A stretch of 64,000 nt of DNA from Pantoea eucalypti. GTDB taxonomy: Bacteria > Pseudomonadota > Gammaproteobacteria > Enterobacterales > Enterobacteriaceae. The stretch covers positions 2,790,001 to 2,854,000 of the forward strand of contig NZ_CP045720.1 in the NCBI RefSeq assembly GCF_009646115.1, read 5' to 3'. The notes under the pieces are model-generated. The model was not told the DNA's origin. It did no database searches and saw nothing but the letters and a program-made list of their open reading frames with translations. A program made the position numbers and the translations under genes. Shown here in pieces: positions 1 to 8,878 of the stretch. Position 1 is the first letter of the stretch. The number at the start of each line of letters is the position of its first letter.

Positions 1-569
1 CGCTGGCGTATCTGGAACAGGCGTGGACTTTTACCCGTGAGCATAAGCTGGCGCTGCACATTGATGGCGCACGTATTTTCAATGCGGTGGTGGCGCAAAA
101 AACCACGCTGGCTGCGATGGCCCGCTATTGCGACACCCTGACCATCTGTCTCTCAAAAGGCCTGGGCACGCCGGTGGGTTCACTGCTGTGTGGCGATACA
201 GCGCTGATTGAGCGCGCCCGTCGCTGGCGTAAAATGACCGGTGGCGGCATGCGTCAGACCGGTATTCTGGCGGCGGCGGGTCTCTACGCATTGGAACACA
301 ACGTGACGCGACTCCAGGAGGATCATGACAATGCTGCCTGGCTGGGACAGCAGCTGCATGAGCTGGGCGTCAGCGTTATCGATCAACAGACCAACATGCT
401 GTTTGTGGCGGTGCCGGAAGCACAGGTCAAACCATTAGGTGAGTGGATGAAAGCGCGCGGCGTGTTAATCAGCGTGGGGACACGTACCCGGCTGGTCACC
501 CATCTGGATGCTGATCGTGCGGCACTGGAGCAGGTTGTCGCCCACTGGAAAGCGTTTCTGCAACAGTAA
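1..569 (+). CDS. ltaE: Low-specificity L-threonine aldolase, 3' part
   Basis: The gene is cut by the window edge; the frame is open from base 3 and ends at a TAA at 567-569. It encodes the C-terminal half of the PLP-dependent enzyme that splits L-threonine and L-allo-threonine into glycine and acetaldehyde. The fragment has the family block HIDGARIFNA and the segment LSKGLGTPVGS, whose lysine is the PLP Schiff-base residue, followed by a conserved GGGMRQ stretch. It is convergent with amiD, 4 bp away. In E. coli ybjT and ybjS lie between ltaE and amiD; they are absent here. Identification is firm from the sequence blocks; the N-terminus is not visible. Confidence 0.95.
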   Translation, partial: LAYLEQAWTFTREHKLALHIDGARIFNAVVAQKTTLAAMARYCDTLTICLSKGLGTPVGSLLCGDTALIERARRWRKMTGGGMRQTGILAAAGLYALEHNVTRLQEDHDNAAWLGQQLHELGVSVIDQQTNMLFVAVPEAQVKPLGEWMKARGVLISVGTRTRLVTHLDADRAALEQVVAHWKAFLQQ

Positions 570-573
570 TCCG

Positions 574-1398
574 CTATTCCGCCGCGCCATACTTCTCCAG
601 TAGCGCGGCCGCTATCGCGGCGGTTTCGGCATCGGGCTGACCGCGATAATCCGCAGGCCGGAAGTGCATCTGAAACGCGGCAATCACTTTCTGCTGCTCA
701 CGCTTACTCATCTCCGCCGTCGCCGCATAACCGAAGCGCTGCAGGTTTTCCATGAGTGGCTGCACCGGCACCTGTGCGTGTGGATCCTGACCCGCTAAAT
801 AAAACTGCACCCGTCCGGCATCAGGCCATGCGCCCAGTCCGCGCTGCGCCAGCTGGTGCCACGGGAAAAGTGGACCCGGATCCTGCTTGCGCTGCGGCGC
901 GATATCGCTGTGACCGACAATATTTTCCGGTGGGATGCCGTAGCGCTGTGCAATATCACGCACCAGGGCCTCCAGCGTGATGATCTGCGCGGCGGTAAAG
1001 GGCTGCCATTCAAGACCGGTCAGCGTCCGGCGATATCCCCGGTTCACCAGCTCAATGCCAATCGAGGTGTCGTTGATGCGACTGGCTCCGCGCCAGAAAC
1101 TGGGCCCGGCATGCCAGGCAAGTTGCTGCTCCGGCACCAGCTGCCAGACAATGCCTTTGCCGGCGCGCTGAGGCGGCTGACGGGGGATCAGATAATGGAC
1201 GCTGACCTCCCGATCGGTGAGGGTCGCCAGCGACGAAGAAAAATCTTCGGCGGTATAGTGGATGACAATCACCTTAACCCGCGGTCGCGCCCCCTGAGCG
1301 GGATGCCGCAGATCGGCCCAGTAGCCGTCACGGGATTCTATCCCGGAGTGGCAGCCCGCCAGCAGCAGTGCCAGTATCAGCAACAGCCCGCGTTTCAA
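574..1398 (-). CDS. amiD: N-acetylmuramoyl-L-alanine amidase AmiD (lipoprotein)
   Basis: Outer-membrane-anchored zinc amidase that cleaves the bond between MurNAc and L-Ala in peptidoglycan and anhydro-muropeptides. The N-terminus is a lipoprotein signal with lipobox LLAGC. The amidase_2 (PGRP-like) domain shows [10 protein letters not shown] with a zinc-binding His, SIGIELVN, and the late [14 protein letters not shown] block carrying the second His and the Asp/Lys region. A C-terminal peptidoglycan-binding-like helical domain follows. Length (274 aa) fits the family. The best start is a TTG at 1396-1398 that overlaps the ybjQ stop (TTGA), so translation is probably coupled to ybjQ. Confidence 0.92.
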   Translation of the reverse strand: MKRGLLLILALLLAGCHSGIESRDGYWADLRHPAQGARPRVKVIVIHYTAEDFSSSLATLTDREVSVHYLIPRQPPQRAGKGIVWQLVPEQQLAWHAGPSFWRGASRINDTSIGIELVNRGYRRTLTGLEWQPFTAAQIITLEALVRDIAQRYGIPPENIVGHSDIAPQRKQDPGPLFPWHQLAQRGLGAWPDAGRVQFYLAGQDPHAQVPVQPLMENLQRFGYAATAEMSKREQQKVIAAFQMHFRPADYRGQPDAETAAIAAALLEKYGAAE

Positions 1399-1715
1399 CG
1401 AATAATCACTGCCGTGCCGCTGACGCTGACCATCAGCATACTGCCATCTTTGCCGACCGTTTCGTAATCGATATCAATACCGACCACCGCGTTGGCACCC
1501 AGCGCTTTTGCCTGTTCTTCCAGCTCTTCAAACGCAATCTCGCGTGCTTTACGCAGCTCTTTCTCATACGCGCCGGAACGGCCGCCGACCACATCACGGA
1601 TGCCCGCAAAAAAATCACGGAAAATGTTCGCACCAAGAATCGCTTCGCCAGTGACCACACCACAATATTCACTGATGCTGTGGCCTTCCAGCGTCGGGGT
1701 TGTTGAAAATTTCAT
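1395..1715 (-). CDS. ybjQ: YbjQ family heavy-metal-binding-like domain protein
   Basis: A 106-residue cytosolic protein of the YbjQ/DUF74 (UPF0145) family; function is not established. The sequence has the family blocks [24 protein letters not shown] (residues about 23-46, quoted in two parts as [10 protein letters not shown] and RDVVGGR), an acidic helix, and [17 protein letters not shown] near the C-terminus. E. coli YbjQ has nearly the same length. It is the upstream gene of a ybjQ-amiD pair with overlapping stop and start codons. A ribosome-binding AAGGAGA lies just before the ATG. Divergent from ybjP. Confidence 0.9.
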   Translation of the reverse strand: MKFSTTPTLEGHSISEYCGVVTGEAILGANIFRDFFAGIRDVVGGRSGAYEKELRKAREIAFEELEEQAKALGANAVVGIDIDYETVGKDGSMLMVSVSGTAVIIR

Positions 1716-1820
1716 CGCATTCTCCTTGTTGAAATCAGGCTAAGGCTCTTTCGACTAAAAAGCACAGCTATACTCTATGCTAAAAAGGGCACCTTGCCAG
1801 AGAACCATAAGGAAATCGAG

Positions 1821-2360
1821 ATGAGAAACAACGCGTTTGCGCTAATGATCCCGGCGGCTCTGCTGCTTAGCGCCTGTACCACCGTTGAGCCAGTCATTAA
1901 GGATAATGGCCCGCGAACCGCCCCCTGCATTGAAGGCGGTCCTGATCAGGTTGCCCAACAGTTTTATGACCTGCGTGTTGAACAGCCCACGCAGGGTCTG
2001 CCTGACAGCAACACACTGGCAAAATATCGCCCTTACCTGAGTGATGCGCTTTACCACTCCCTGCAGGCGGCCAGCGGCAGCAATGCCGGCGCACAGTGGC
2101 GGAACGGTGATCTCTTCTCCAGCCTGTCACAGGGCCCGACAGCCGCCAGCGTCGCTGATGCATCTACTATTCCAAACCGTGATGCACGCAACATCCCGCT
2201 ACGAGTAAAACTGAGCCGCGACGGAAAGGAGTGGCAGGATGAAGTGCTGATGATTCATCAGGGCACTTGCTGGGTCGTTGACGACGTGCGCTACATGGCT
2301 AACCCTGTGCATGCCGAGGGTGGAAGCCTGAGCCAGATGCTTGAAAAGTCAAAAAAATAA
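1821..2360 (+). CDS. ybjP: Putative lipoprotein YbjP
   Basis: A predicted 179-aa lipoprotein of unknown function. I chose the ATG at 1821 because it is preceded by AAGGAAATCGAG and starts a typical lipoprotein signal (MRNNAFALMIPAALLLSAC, lipobox LLSAC); a longer reading from 1794 would add nine residues before it. The mature part has a DUF3828-like pattern: GGPDQVAQQFYDLRV, LAKYRPYLSDALYHSL, then a C-terminal GTCWVVDDVRY block, matching E. coli YbjP. It stands alone, divergent from ybjQ, and is followed by a strong intrinsic terminator. Confidence 0.9.
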   Translation: MRNNAFALMIPAALLLSACTTVEPVIKDNGPRTAPCIEGGPDQVAQQFYDLRVEQPTQGLPDSNTLAKYRPYLSDALYHSLQAASGSNAGAQWRNGDLFSSLSQGPTAASVADASTIPNRDARNIPLRVKLSRDGKEWQDEVLMIHQGTCWVVDDVRYMANPVHAEGGSLSQMLEKSKK

Positions 2361-2382
2361 CCTGATATTTTAGCGGTATGAA

Positions 2383-2416
2383 AAGCGCAGCCACCTCAGG
2401 TGACTGCGCTTTTTTA
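2383..2416 (+). terminator. Intrinsic terminator after ybjP
   Basis: AGCGCAGCCACCT and AGGTGACTGCGCT form an almost perfect hairpin with a very short CA-type loop, followed by TTTTTTATT. Confidence 0.9.
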
Positions 2417-2500
2417 TTGCCGCAGCCTGCCCCACGGCATCGGGCTGGCACCAGACACTGCATGATATTGTGCTAAGCTTTTGCTGTTTACCTGTTGTTT

Positions 2501-2539
2501 TACAAATTTTAACCCACCTTATTTGCATAACTATTCTGG
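2501..2539 (+). promoter_or_regulatory. Candidate ArgR (ARG box) operator of artP
   Basis: The 18-mer at 2522-2539 (TTTGCATAACTATTCTGG) matches the ARG-box pattern TGAAT-N4-ATTCA at 8 of 10 core positions. Three bases upstream, 2501-2518 is a weaker second box; a 3-bp gap between two 18-bp boxes is the usual ArgR arrangement. artP is ArgR-regulated in E. coli. Assigned by pattern only. Confidence 0.55.
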
Positions 2540-2583
2540 TGACGTTAAAATCCGCGACACTAATAGCTATTCAAATCTGGCGC

Positions 2584-3312
2584 ATGAGTATTCAACTAAA
2601 CGCAATAAACTGCTTCTACGGTGCTCATCAGGCGCTGTTCGACATCAACCTTGAGTGTCCGCAAGGCGAAACCCTGGTACTGCTTGGCCCAAGCGGGGCG
2701 GGCAAGAGTTCGCTGCTGCGGGTCCTTAACCTGCTGGAGCAGCCTCGTTCAGGTCAGTTGCAGATTGCCGGCAATCAGTTCGACTTCACTCAGAAACCCT
2801 CTGACGCCGCGATTCGCGAACTGCGCCAGAACGTCGGTATGGTGTTCCAGCAATATAATCTCTGGCCGCATCTCACCGTGCTGCAGAATCTGATTGAAGC
2901 GCCCTGCCGGGTGCTGGGCCTCAGCAAAAGTGAAGCGCGTGCCCGCGCCGACAAGCTGCTTGATCGTCTGCGCCTCACGCCTTACAGCGATCGCTTCCCG
3001 CTGCACCTCTCTGGTGGTCAGCAGCAGCGTGTGGCGATTGCCCGCGCCCTGATGATGGAACCGCAGGTGCTGCTGTTCGATGAGCCAACGGCCGCGCTGG
3101 ACCCTGAAATTACCGCACAGATTGTCAGTATCATTCGCGAACTGGCGCAGACCCGCATTACCCAGGTGATTGTGACCCATGAAGTCGAAGTGGCACGTAA
3201 AACGGCCAGCCGCGTTGTTTACATGGAGAACGGTCGCATTGTGGAACAGGGCGACGCCAGCCGCTTTACACAGCCGCAAACCGACGCGTTTGCTCACTAT
3301 CTTTCGCACTAA
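2584..3312 (+). CDS. artP: Arginine ABC transporter ATP-binding protein
   Basis: ATPase of the high-affinity arginine importer ArtPQM, acting at the cytoplasmic face with ArtQ/ArtM and the periplasmic proteins ArtI and ArtJ. Walker A is GPSGAGKS (residues 35-42), the Q-loop follows in [10 protein letters not shown], the signature is [15 protein letters not shown] and Walker B is [11 protein letters not shown], with the switch His in VTHEVEVA. The ATG at 2584 gives 242 aa, the E. coli length, and the start [15 protein letters not shown] matches that family; the open frame runs further upstream but without homology. First gene of artPIQM, 15 bp before artI. Confidence 0.97.
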   Translation: MSIQLNAINCFYGAHQALFDINLECPQGETLVLLGPSGAGKSSLLRVLNLLEQPRSGQLQIAGNQFDFTQKPSDAAIRELRQNVGMVFQQYNLWPHLTVLQNLIEAPCRVLGLSKSEARARADKLLDRLRLTPYSDRFPLHLSGGQQQRVAIARALMMEPQVLLFDEPTAALDPEITAQIVSIIRELAQTRITQVIVTHEVEVARKTASRVVYMENGRIVEQGDASRFTQPQTDAFAHYLSH

Positions 3313-3327
3313 GTCAGGATGCTAAAA

Positions 3328-4059
3328 ATGAAAAAAATGGTACTTGCTGCACTGCTTGCCGGTTTTAGCCTGAGCGCTACCGCGGCACAGACAATTCGTT
3401 TTGCGACCGAAGCCTCTTATCCTCCTTTTGAGTATGTGGATGCAGATAACAAGATTCAGGGCTTTGATGTTGATCTGGCTAACGCACTGTGTAAAGAGAT
3501 CGACGCGACCTGCACCTTCACTAACCAGGCGTTCGACAGCCTGATCCCAAGCCTGAAATTCCGTCGCTTTGATGCGGTGATGGCGGGCATGGATATCACG
3601 CCGGATCGTGAAAAGCAGGTCCTGTTCACCAAGCCTTACTACGACAACTCGGCGCTGTTTGTGGCCCAGAAAGGTAAAGTCGCCAGTGTTGAAGCGTTGA
3701 AAGGCAAGCGCGTTGGCGTCCAGAATGGCACCACACATCAGAAATACCTGACGGATAAACACAGCGACATCACCATCGTTCCTTACGACAGCTATCAGAA
3801 CGCGGTGCTGGATCTGAAAAATGGCCGCATTGATGCCGTATTTGGTGACACCGCCGTGGTTAACGAGTGGCTGAAGCAGAATGCTGCGCTGGCTGCCGTC
3901 GGCGATAAAGTTACAGATAAAGCCTACTTTGGTACTGGCCTGGGCATTGCGGTACGCACCGGTAACACCGAGCTGCAGACCAAATTCAATGGCGCGCTGG
4001 ATAAAATCAAAGCGGATGGTACCTACAAGACCATCTACAGCAAATGGTTCCAGCAGTAA
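3328..4059 (+). CDS. artI: Arginine ABC transporter substrate-binding protein ArtI
   Basis: Periplasmic binding protein (SBP_bac_3 family) of the arginine importer, 243 aa. An N-terminal signal peptide (MKKMVLAALLAGFSLSATAA) is followed by the mature start QTIRFATEASYPPFEYVDA, the NALCKEIDATCTFTNQAFDSLIPSLKF block (two cysteines spaced as in ArtI/ArtJ) and FGTGLGIAVR near the end. The ATG at 3328 is preferred over the in-frame ATG at 3319 because AGGATG sits at a good distance and the length then equals E. coli ArtI. It is closely similar to artJ at 5566, so the two come from a duplication shared with E. coli. Confidence 0.95.
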   Translation: MKKMVLAALLAGFSLSATAAQTIRFATEASYPPFEYVDADNKIQGFDVDLANALCKEIDATCTFTNQAFDSLIPSLKFRRFDAVMAGMDITPDREKQVLFTKPYYDNSALFVAQKGKVASVEALKGKRVGVQNGTTHQKYLTDKHSDITIVPYDSYQNAVLDLKNGRIDAVFGDTAVVNEWLKQNAALAAVGDKVTDKAYFGTGLGIAVRTGNTELQTKFNGALDKIKADGTYKTIYSKWFQQ

Positions 4060-4065
4060 TCTCCG

Positions 4066-4782
4066 ATGAATGAAATGATGACCCTCGCAAGCGCCGCCGG
4101 GATGACCGTCGGCCTTGCTGTTTGTGCTCTCATCGCTGGCCTGGTGCTGGCGATGATTTTCGCTGGCTGGGAGTCACTGCGCCTGAGACCACTGGCGTGG
4201 ATTGGCACCGGCCTGGTGACGCTGATCCGTGGCCTGCCGGAAATTCTGGTGGTGCTGTTTATCTATTTTGGCGCATCACAGCTGCTGCTCACTCTCTCTG
4301 ATGGTTTCACGCTGAACTTCGGACTGTTTACGCTGCCGGTTCAGATGCAGATTGAGAACTTTGATGTCAGTCCTTTCCTGTGTGGTGTGATTGCGCTGGC
4401 GATGCTCTATGCCTCCTACGCCTCACAGACGCTGCGCGGCGCACTTAAAGCGGTGCCTGTCGGTCAGTGGGAATCGGGACAGGCGCTGGGCATGAAAAAA
4501 TCGGCCATATTTTTGCGGCTGATTATGCCCCAGATGTGGCGTCACGCCCTGCCCGGTCTGGGCAATCAGTGGCTGGTGCTGCTAAAAGATACCGCACTGG
4601 TCTCGCTGATCAGCGTCAACGATCTGATGCTGCAAACCAAAAGTATTGCTACCCGAACGCAGGAGCCCTTTACCTGGTTCCTGGTGGCGGCCGCGATCTA
4701 CCTGGTGATTACGCTGTTCAGCCAGGCGGTGTTACGCCGCATTGAACTGCGCACGACCCGCTTTGAACGGGGGAACAGCTGA
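4066..4782 (+). CDS. artQ: Arginine ABC transporter permease ArtQ
   Basis: Inner-membrane permease of the arginine importer; 238 aa, same length as E. coli ArtQ. Hydrophobic segments start with [20 protein letters not shown]. The HisMQ-type region [19 protein letters not shown] is present, and the EAA loop reads [37 protein letters not shown], the site that contacts the ATPase (quoted blocks: [21 protein letters not shown]). The last residues FERGNS run into the artM start: the stop TGA and ATG share one base (TGATG), implying coupled translation. Confidence 0.96.
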   Translation: MNEMMTLASAAGMTVGLAVCALIAGLVLAMIFAGWESLRLRPLAWIGTGLVTLIRGLPEILVVLFIYFGASQLLLTLSDGFTLNFGLFTLPVQMQIENFDVSPFLCGVIALAMLYASYASQTLRGALKAVPVGQWESGQALGMKKSAIFLRLIMPQMWRHALPGLGNQWLVLLKDTALVSLISVNDLMLQTKSIATRTQEPFTWFLVAAAIYLVITLFSQAVLRRIELRTTRFERGNS

Positions 4783-5450
4783 TGCTGGCCTATCTGCCTG
4801 AACTTCTGAAAGGGCTGCACACCAGCCTGACGCTGACGGCGGCCTCGCTGGTGGTGGCACTGCTGCTTGCACTGATCTTCACCGTGGTGCTGTCGCTGAA
4901 AACGCCGGTGTTTAATCCGCTGGTGAAGGGCTTTATCACACTGTTTACCGGCACGCCGCTGCTGGTACAGATCTTCCTGATCTACTACGGTCCGGGACAG
5001 TTTCCGTCGATCCAGCAGATCCCCTGGCTGTGGCATCTCCTGTCGCAGCCGTGGCTGTGCGCGATGCTGGCGCTGTCGCTGAACAGCGCGGCTTACACCA
5101 CGCAACTGTTTTACGGTGCGGTCCGGGCGATTCCTTCCGGACAGTGGCAATCGTGCGCGGCACTTGGCATGGGTCGCAAAGACACCCTGCGCATCCTGCT
5201 GCCCTATGCATTTAAACGCGCCCTCTCCTCTTACTCCAATGAAGTGGTGCTGGTGTTTAAAGGCACCTCGCTGGCCTACACCATCACTCTGATGGAAGTC
5301 ATGGGCCACGGCCAGTTGCTCTATGGCCGCACCTACGACATCACAGTCTATGCCGCGGCAGGTCTGATTTATCTCTGCGTTAACGGTTTACTGACGCTGA
5401 TGATGCGACTGATCGAAAGACGCGCGCTGGCATTTGAGCGGCGTAACTGA
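4782..5450 (+). CDS. artM: Arginine ABC transporter permease ArtM
   Basis: Second permease subunit of the arginine importer, 222 aa as in E. coli. Diagnostic blocks are FTGTPLLVQIFLIYYGPGQF in the first half and the EAA loop SCAALGMGRKDTLRILLPYA. It overlaps artQ by one base and ends with LIERRALAFERRN, the same ending as E. coli ArtM. A GC-rich hairpin follows at 5456-5476, then the separate artJ transcription unit. Confidence 0.96.
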   Translation: MLAYLPELLKGLHTSLTLTAASLVVALLLALIFTVVLSLKTPVFNPLVKGFITLFTGTPLLVQIFLIYYGPGQFPSIQQIPWLWHLLSQPWLCAMLALSLNSAAYTTQLFYGAVRAIPSGQWQSCAALGMGRKDTLRILLPYAFKRALSSYSNEVVLVFKGTSLAYTITLMEVMGHGQLLYGRTYDITVYAAAGLIYLCVNGLLTLMMRLIERRALAFERRN

Positions 5451-5455
5451 ATTCC

Positions 5456-5476
5456 GGGCGAGGCCTCTCGCCCTTT
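5456..5476 (+). terminator. Weak intrinsic terminator after artPIQM
   Basis: GGGCGAG-GCCT-CTCGCCC forms a perfect 7-bp stem followed by TTTCC. The T-tract is short, so termination may be partial. Confidence 0.55.
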
Positions 5477-5514
5477 CCGCCTGAAAAATCACCCTAATTG
5501 CATAAAAATTCATT
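5476..5514 (+). promoter_or_regulatory. Candidate ArgR operator of artJ
   Basis: The 18-mer at 5497-5514 (ATTGCATAAAAATTCATT) matches the ARG-box core TGAAT-N4-ATTCA at 9 of 10 positions. A weaker box lies at 5476-5493, exactly 3 bp upstream. artJ is strongly ArgR-repressed in E. coli, which supports the call. Confidence 0.65.
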
Positions 5515-5565
5515 TTATGGCAGGGTATTGCCCTCTCTGGCTGACCACATCACAGGAATCATAAA

Positions 5566-6297
5566 ATGAAAAAATGGATTATTGCCGCTGCGCTGGCAAC
5601 GCTTACGATCAACGCGCAGGCCGCGGAAAAGATCCGCTTCGCCGCCTCAGCAACCTATCCACCGTTTGAAACGCTGGATCGGGAAAATAATCTGGTGGGG
5701 TTTGATATCGATCTGGCCAAAGCGCTGTGTCAGCAGATGAAAGCAGAGTGCACTTTTACCAACAACGCCTTCGACAGCCTGATTCCGTCACTGAAGTTTC
5801 GCCGCTATGACGCGGTCATTTCCGGCATGGATATCACCGCTGAACGTAGCAAGCAGGTCGATTTTACCCAGCCTTATTACGCTAACTCCGCCATTGTGAT
5901 CGCGCAGAAGGGCAAGTTCAGTAGCTTCAGCGATCTGAAAGACAAACGCATCGGCGTTGAAAACGGCACCACTCACCAGAAGTTCCTGCAGGATAAGCAT
6001 CCGGAAGTGAAAGTAGTGGCGTATGACAGCTATCAGAATGCGATTCTGGATATGAAGAATGGCCGACTGGATGGCGTGTTTGGCGACAGCGCGGTGGTGA
6101 ATCAGTGGCTGAAAACCAATCCCGATCTCGCTACGGTCGGTGAACATGTGACGGATGCAGACTACTTTGGCACCGGCCTCGGCATTGCGGTGCGGAAAGG
6201 CAATACCGCGCTGCGCGATCAGTTCAATCAGGCGCTGACCGAACTGAAAGCCAACGGCAGCTGGCAGCAGCTTAATCAGAAGTGGTTCCCGGAGTAA
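5566..6297 (+). CDS. artJ: Arginine-binding periplasmic protein ArtJ
   Basis: Arginine-specific periplasmic binding protein (SBP_bac_3 family), 243 aa. Signal peptide MKKWIIAAALATLTINAQAA; mature protein starts EKIRFAASATYPPFETLD. The rest parallels ArtI (KALCQQMKAECTFTNNAFDSL, FGDSAVVNQWL, FGTGLGIAVRKG). It has its own promoter region with a good ARG box and lies downstream of artM, as in E. coli. The distinction from ArtI is by position and by the signal sequence. The stop codon is in the loop of a perfect 9-bp hairpin. Confidence 0.94.
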   Translation: MKKWIIAAALATLTINAQAAEKIRFAASATYPPFETLDRENNLVGFDIDLAKALCQQMKAECTFTNNAFDSLIPSLKFRRYDAVISGMDITAERSKQVDFTQPYYANSAIVIAQKGKFSSFSDLKDKRIGVENGTTHQKFLQDKHPEVKVVAYDSYQNAILDMKNGRLDGVFGDSAVVNQWLKTNPDLATVGEHVTDADYFGTGLGIAVRKGNTALRDQFNQALTELKANGSWQQLNQKWFPE

Positions 6298-6309
6298 CTC
6301 CGGGAATTT
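6286..6309 (+). terminator. Hairpin spanning the artJ stop codon
   Basis: TTCCCGGAG and CTCCGGGAA pair perfectly over 9 bp, and the three loop bases are the TAA stop of artJ; TTTC follows. It looks like an intrinsic terminator built partly from coding sequence, with a short T-tract. Confidence 0.6.
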
Positions 6310-6317
6310 CACCGGAC

Positions 6318-7448
6318 TCAGTGGTGACGGCGGGTTAACAGCGTCAGCACTTCAAAATGGGCGGTGTGAGGGAACATATCGAACAGCTGAACCTTCGTGA
6401 CCTCATACGCGCTCAGCCGGGCAATGTCCTGCGCCATGGTCTGCGGATTACAGCTTGAATAGAGCAGATAATCCGGGGCCATCTGGCTGAGATAATCACA
6501 CAACGCCTCTCCAATCCCACGACGCGGCGGATTCACCAGCACCAGCTGCGGTACGGCATCGCGTCCGGTCGCAAACGACGTAGAGTCCAGCGCCGCAAAC
6601 TGCACTTTCTCCAGCCCCAGCATCTCAGCGGAACGTTGGGCGCATTTAATCGCCTCAGCGCTAATCTCAATGCCGGTCAGTTCCATCTCTGGTGTCGCGC
6701 AATGCAGGCCAAAACCGCCTACGCCACAGAAGAGATCCCACATACTGTTAACCGGCAGCGCACGCACCCAGTCGCGTGCGGTGGCATAGAGTGCACTGGC
6801 AACCTGCGGATTGGTCTGGAAGAAGCTCTGCGGGCGGATCCACAGCGGCACGCCGTTGAAGTTCTCTGCCAGCGACTGCGCGGGCGTCAGCGCAATCTCC
6901 TCATCCCCTTCCAGAATCGCCATATGCACCGGCTGAATATTGGCAGAGATCACCGCCAGCTGCGGCAACTGCTGTTGCAGCCAGGGCAATGCCGCACGCA
7001 GCTGTTCCAGTTTAGCGGTTGAGCGCAGGACAAAACGGAGCATGATGCCGCCCTGCTGGCTCTTAGTGATCAGCAGGAATTTCAGTTCGCCGCGTTTACG
7101 TGCCACGTTATAAGGCGTCAGCCCGGCACGGGCAATAAAGGGCTTCAGTGCCGTAAACACCGGCTGGAAGCTGGCGGGATAGAGCGGACAGTCGCACAGA
7201 TCGACAGCCTCACCATCACGATGGATAAGACCCAGCACCGGACGCTCAACACTGCCGCTGACCACCATTTTGGCTTTGTTACGGAATGCCTGTTGTGGTG
7301 AGGTTACCGGCGGCAGCCAGGCTGCAACCGGCTGCTCAGCCAGTAACTGCTCCAGCATCGACTGCTTGTCGCTCAGCTGAATGGGATAGGGTTTTTCCAG
7401 CCACTGACAGGAGCGGCAACGATTAGCGTCATAAAGCGCGCAGTGCAT
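6318..7448 (-). CDS. rlmC: 23S rRNA (uracil747-C5)-methyltransferase RlmC
   Basis: SAM-dependent methyltransferase that makes m5U747 in 23S rRNA; 376 aa. Iron-sulfur cysteines appear at the N-terminus ([12 protein letters not shown]) and in CDCPLYP; the SAM-binding block is [21 protein letters not shown] and the catalytic-cysteine motif SSCNPQTM are typical of the TrmA/RumA/RumB group. The presence of the Fe-S cysteines, the short length without a TRAM domain, and the position between ybjO and artJ identify RlmC (RumB) rather than RlmD. Convergent with artJ, 20 bp apart. Confidence 0.95.
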   Translation of the reverse strand: MHCALYDANRCRSCQWLEKPYPIQLSDKQSMLEQLLAEQPVAAWLPPVTSPQQAFRNKAKMVVSGSVERPVLGLIHRDGEAVDLCDCPLYPASFQPVFTALKPFIARAGLTPYNVARKRGELKFLLITKSQQGGIMLRFVLRSTAKLEQLRAALPWLQQQLPQLAVISANIQPVHMAILEGDEEIALTPAQSLAENFNGVPLWIRPQSFFQTNPQVASALYATARDWVRALPVNSMWDLFCGVGGFGLHCATPEMELTGIEISAEAIKCAQRSAEMLGLEKVQFAALDSTSFATGRDAVPQLVLVNPPRRGIGEALCDYLSQMAPDYLLYSSCNPQTMAQDIARLSAYEVTKVQLFDMFPHTAHFEVLTLLTRRHH

Positions 7449-7489
7449 GGTAAAGCCTTAACGATGGGGTCGGGCGGAGCGCGATTGTA

Positions 7490-7957
7490 TCATCGCTTCC
7501 TGAAAAAAGCGCGGCTGCTGGCAGGCAGAAACAGCAGCATCAACACCAGCAGGTCGGGAATTTTCTGCGACAGCGTATGGTGGATTATCTGGACATTATT
7601 GTCGCCATCAATGCTGAAAATTTCCGGGTAGATTCCCCCCAGCGAAGCGAACAGCATATAGATCAGCACAACCCCCTGTGTCGCCACATAGCCCCAGCGT
7701 CCACGGTTACTGCCGCGCATCAGAATAAAGGCGCAGCGCAGTTCGAACAGGAAGATCAGCTGGCTGGCGATAAAGATGAGTGTCGAGTCCCAGGACTGGG
7801 CGCTGCGGTGCACAAAGTTGGCGAGTTCGCTGTAACCCAGCTCGTTTGCCAGCATCAGAACGCTCAGGCAGCGGGTCGCGATAATAGCAATGCCCGCAAC
7901 CGTCACCGGAACCGGTGCGCCTGAGAGCGTAGCGCTGCTTTTGAAGATGTCTGACAT
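7490..7957 (-). CDS. ybjO: Inner membrane protein YbjO
   Basis: A 155-aa hydrophobic protein of unknown function with about four membrane segments (for example VTVAGIAIIATRCLSVLML and STLIFIASQLIFLFELRCAF). I chose the ATG at 7957, preceded by AGGTGGAG; the open frame extends to 8020, but that would place the start inside the strong terminator after potI. Position between potI and rlmC and the size match E. coli ybjO. The terminator upstream implies its own promoter rather than read-through from pot. Confidence 0.85.
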   Translation of the reverse strand: MSDIFKSSATLSGAPVPVTVAGIAIIATRCLSVLMLANELGYSELANFVHRSAQSWDSTLIFIASQLIFLFELRCAFILMRGSNRGRWGYVATQGVVLIYMLFASLGGIYPEIFSIDGDNNVQIIHHTLSQKIPDLLVLMLLFLPASSRAFFRKR

Positions 7958-7978
7958 AGTCCGTGACTCCACCTGATC

Positions 7979-8009
7979 GAAAAACGGGCCGGTTAAACCG
8001 GCCCGTTTA
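7979..8009 (-). terminator. Intrinsic terminator after potI
   Basis: A near-perfect palindrome, AAACGGGCCGGTT facing AACCGGCCCGTTT (13-bp arms, 1-base centre), with TTTTT on the minus-strand 3' side. It ends the potFGHI operon. Confidence 0.9.
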
Positions 8010-8032
8010 TATAGTGGCAAAACTCAGGGATT

Positions 8033-8878
8033 TCAGCCACGTTTAGCTTTCTGAATATCGCTTAAACGCTGTTTTTCTTCGTGCGCCATAAATCGCCAGG
8101 CGATAAAACCGACTAAACCGACCACAAACAGGATCAATGAAGCCAGCGCATTGATTTCCGGGTTAACGCCGCGTCGTACGGTGGCGAAAATCGCCATCGG
8201 CAATGTCGTCGCGCCCGGTCCGGTCACGAAGCTGGCAATCACCAGATCGTCGAGCGACAGGGTAAACGCCAGCAGCCAGCCGGTGACAATCGCCGGCGCA
8301 ATCATTGGCACGGTAATCACGAAAAAGACCTTCAGTGGCGTGGCACCTAAATCCATTGCCGCCTCTTCAATTGAGCGGTCCAGCTCACGCAGACGCGAGT
8401 TAATCACCACCGCCACATAGGCGGTACAGAAGGTGACGTGTGCCAGCCAGATGGTCAGCATACCGCGTTCGCTCGGCCAGCCAAACGCGTTACCCATTGC
8501 GACGAACAGCAGCAGCAGCGACAGCCCGGTGATCACATCGGGCATCACCAGCGGCGCGGTCAGCATAAACGCAAAACCGTTGTGTCCACGGAAGCGACCA
8601 AAGCGAACGATAATCACTGCTGCCAGCGTGCCCAACACCACCGCCATCGTGGCAGAAAGTCCGGCGATGCTCAGACTCAGCACCACCGCGTCGATCATCG
8701 CGCTGTCCTGGAACAGTACCCTGTACCAGTGGAACGAAAAGCTCTCCCACACCGTCACGAGCGGGGAGCGGTTGAAGGAGTAAACCACCAGCAGCAGCAT
8801 CGGCGCATAAAGGAACAGGAAGCAGCAGGCCAGAATAGCGGTACGCCATGGCGAGCGAATAGTTGGCAAATTATTCAT
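8033..8878 (-). CDS. potI: Putrescine ABC transporter permease PotI
   Basis: Inner-membrane permease of the putrescine importer PotFGHI, 281 aa. About six membrane segments are visible, with the binding-protein-dependent transport motif EEAAMDLGATPLKVFFVITV in the EAA loop and SLDDLVIASFVTGPG after it, typical of PotC/PotI. Last gene of the operon; its ATG overlaps the potH stop by 4 bp (ATGA). The terminator at 7979-8009 follows the stop. Confidence 0.96.
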   Translation of the reverse strand: MNNLPTIRSPWRTAILACCFLFLYAPMLLLVVYSFNRSPLVTVWESFSFHWYRVLFQDSAMIDAVVLSLSIAGLSATMAVVLGTLAAVIIVRFGRFRGHNGFAFMLTAPLVMPDVITGLSLLLLFVAMGNAFGWPSERGMLTIWLAHVTFCTAYVAVVINSRLRELDRSIEEAAMDLGATPLKVFFVITVPMIAPAIVTGWLLAFTLSLDDLVIASFVTGPGATTLPMAIFATVRRGVNPEINALASLILFVVGLVGFIAWRFMAHEEKQRLSDIQKAKRG

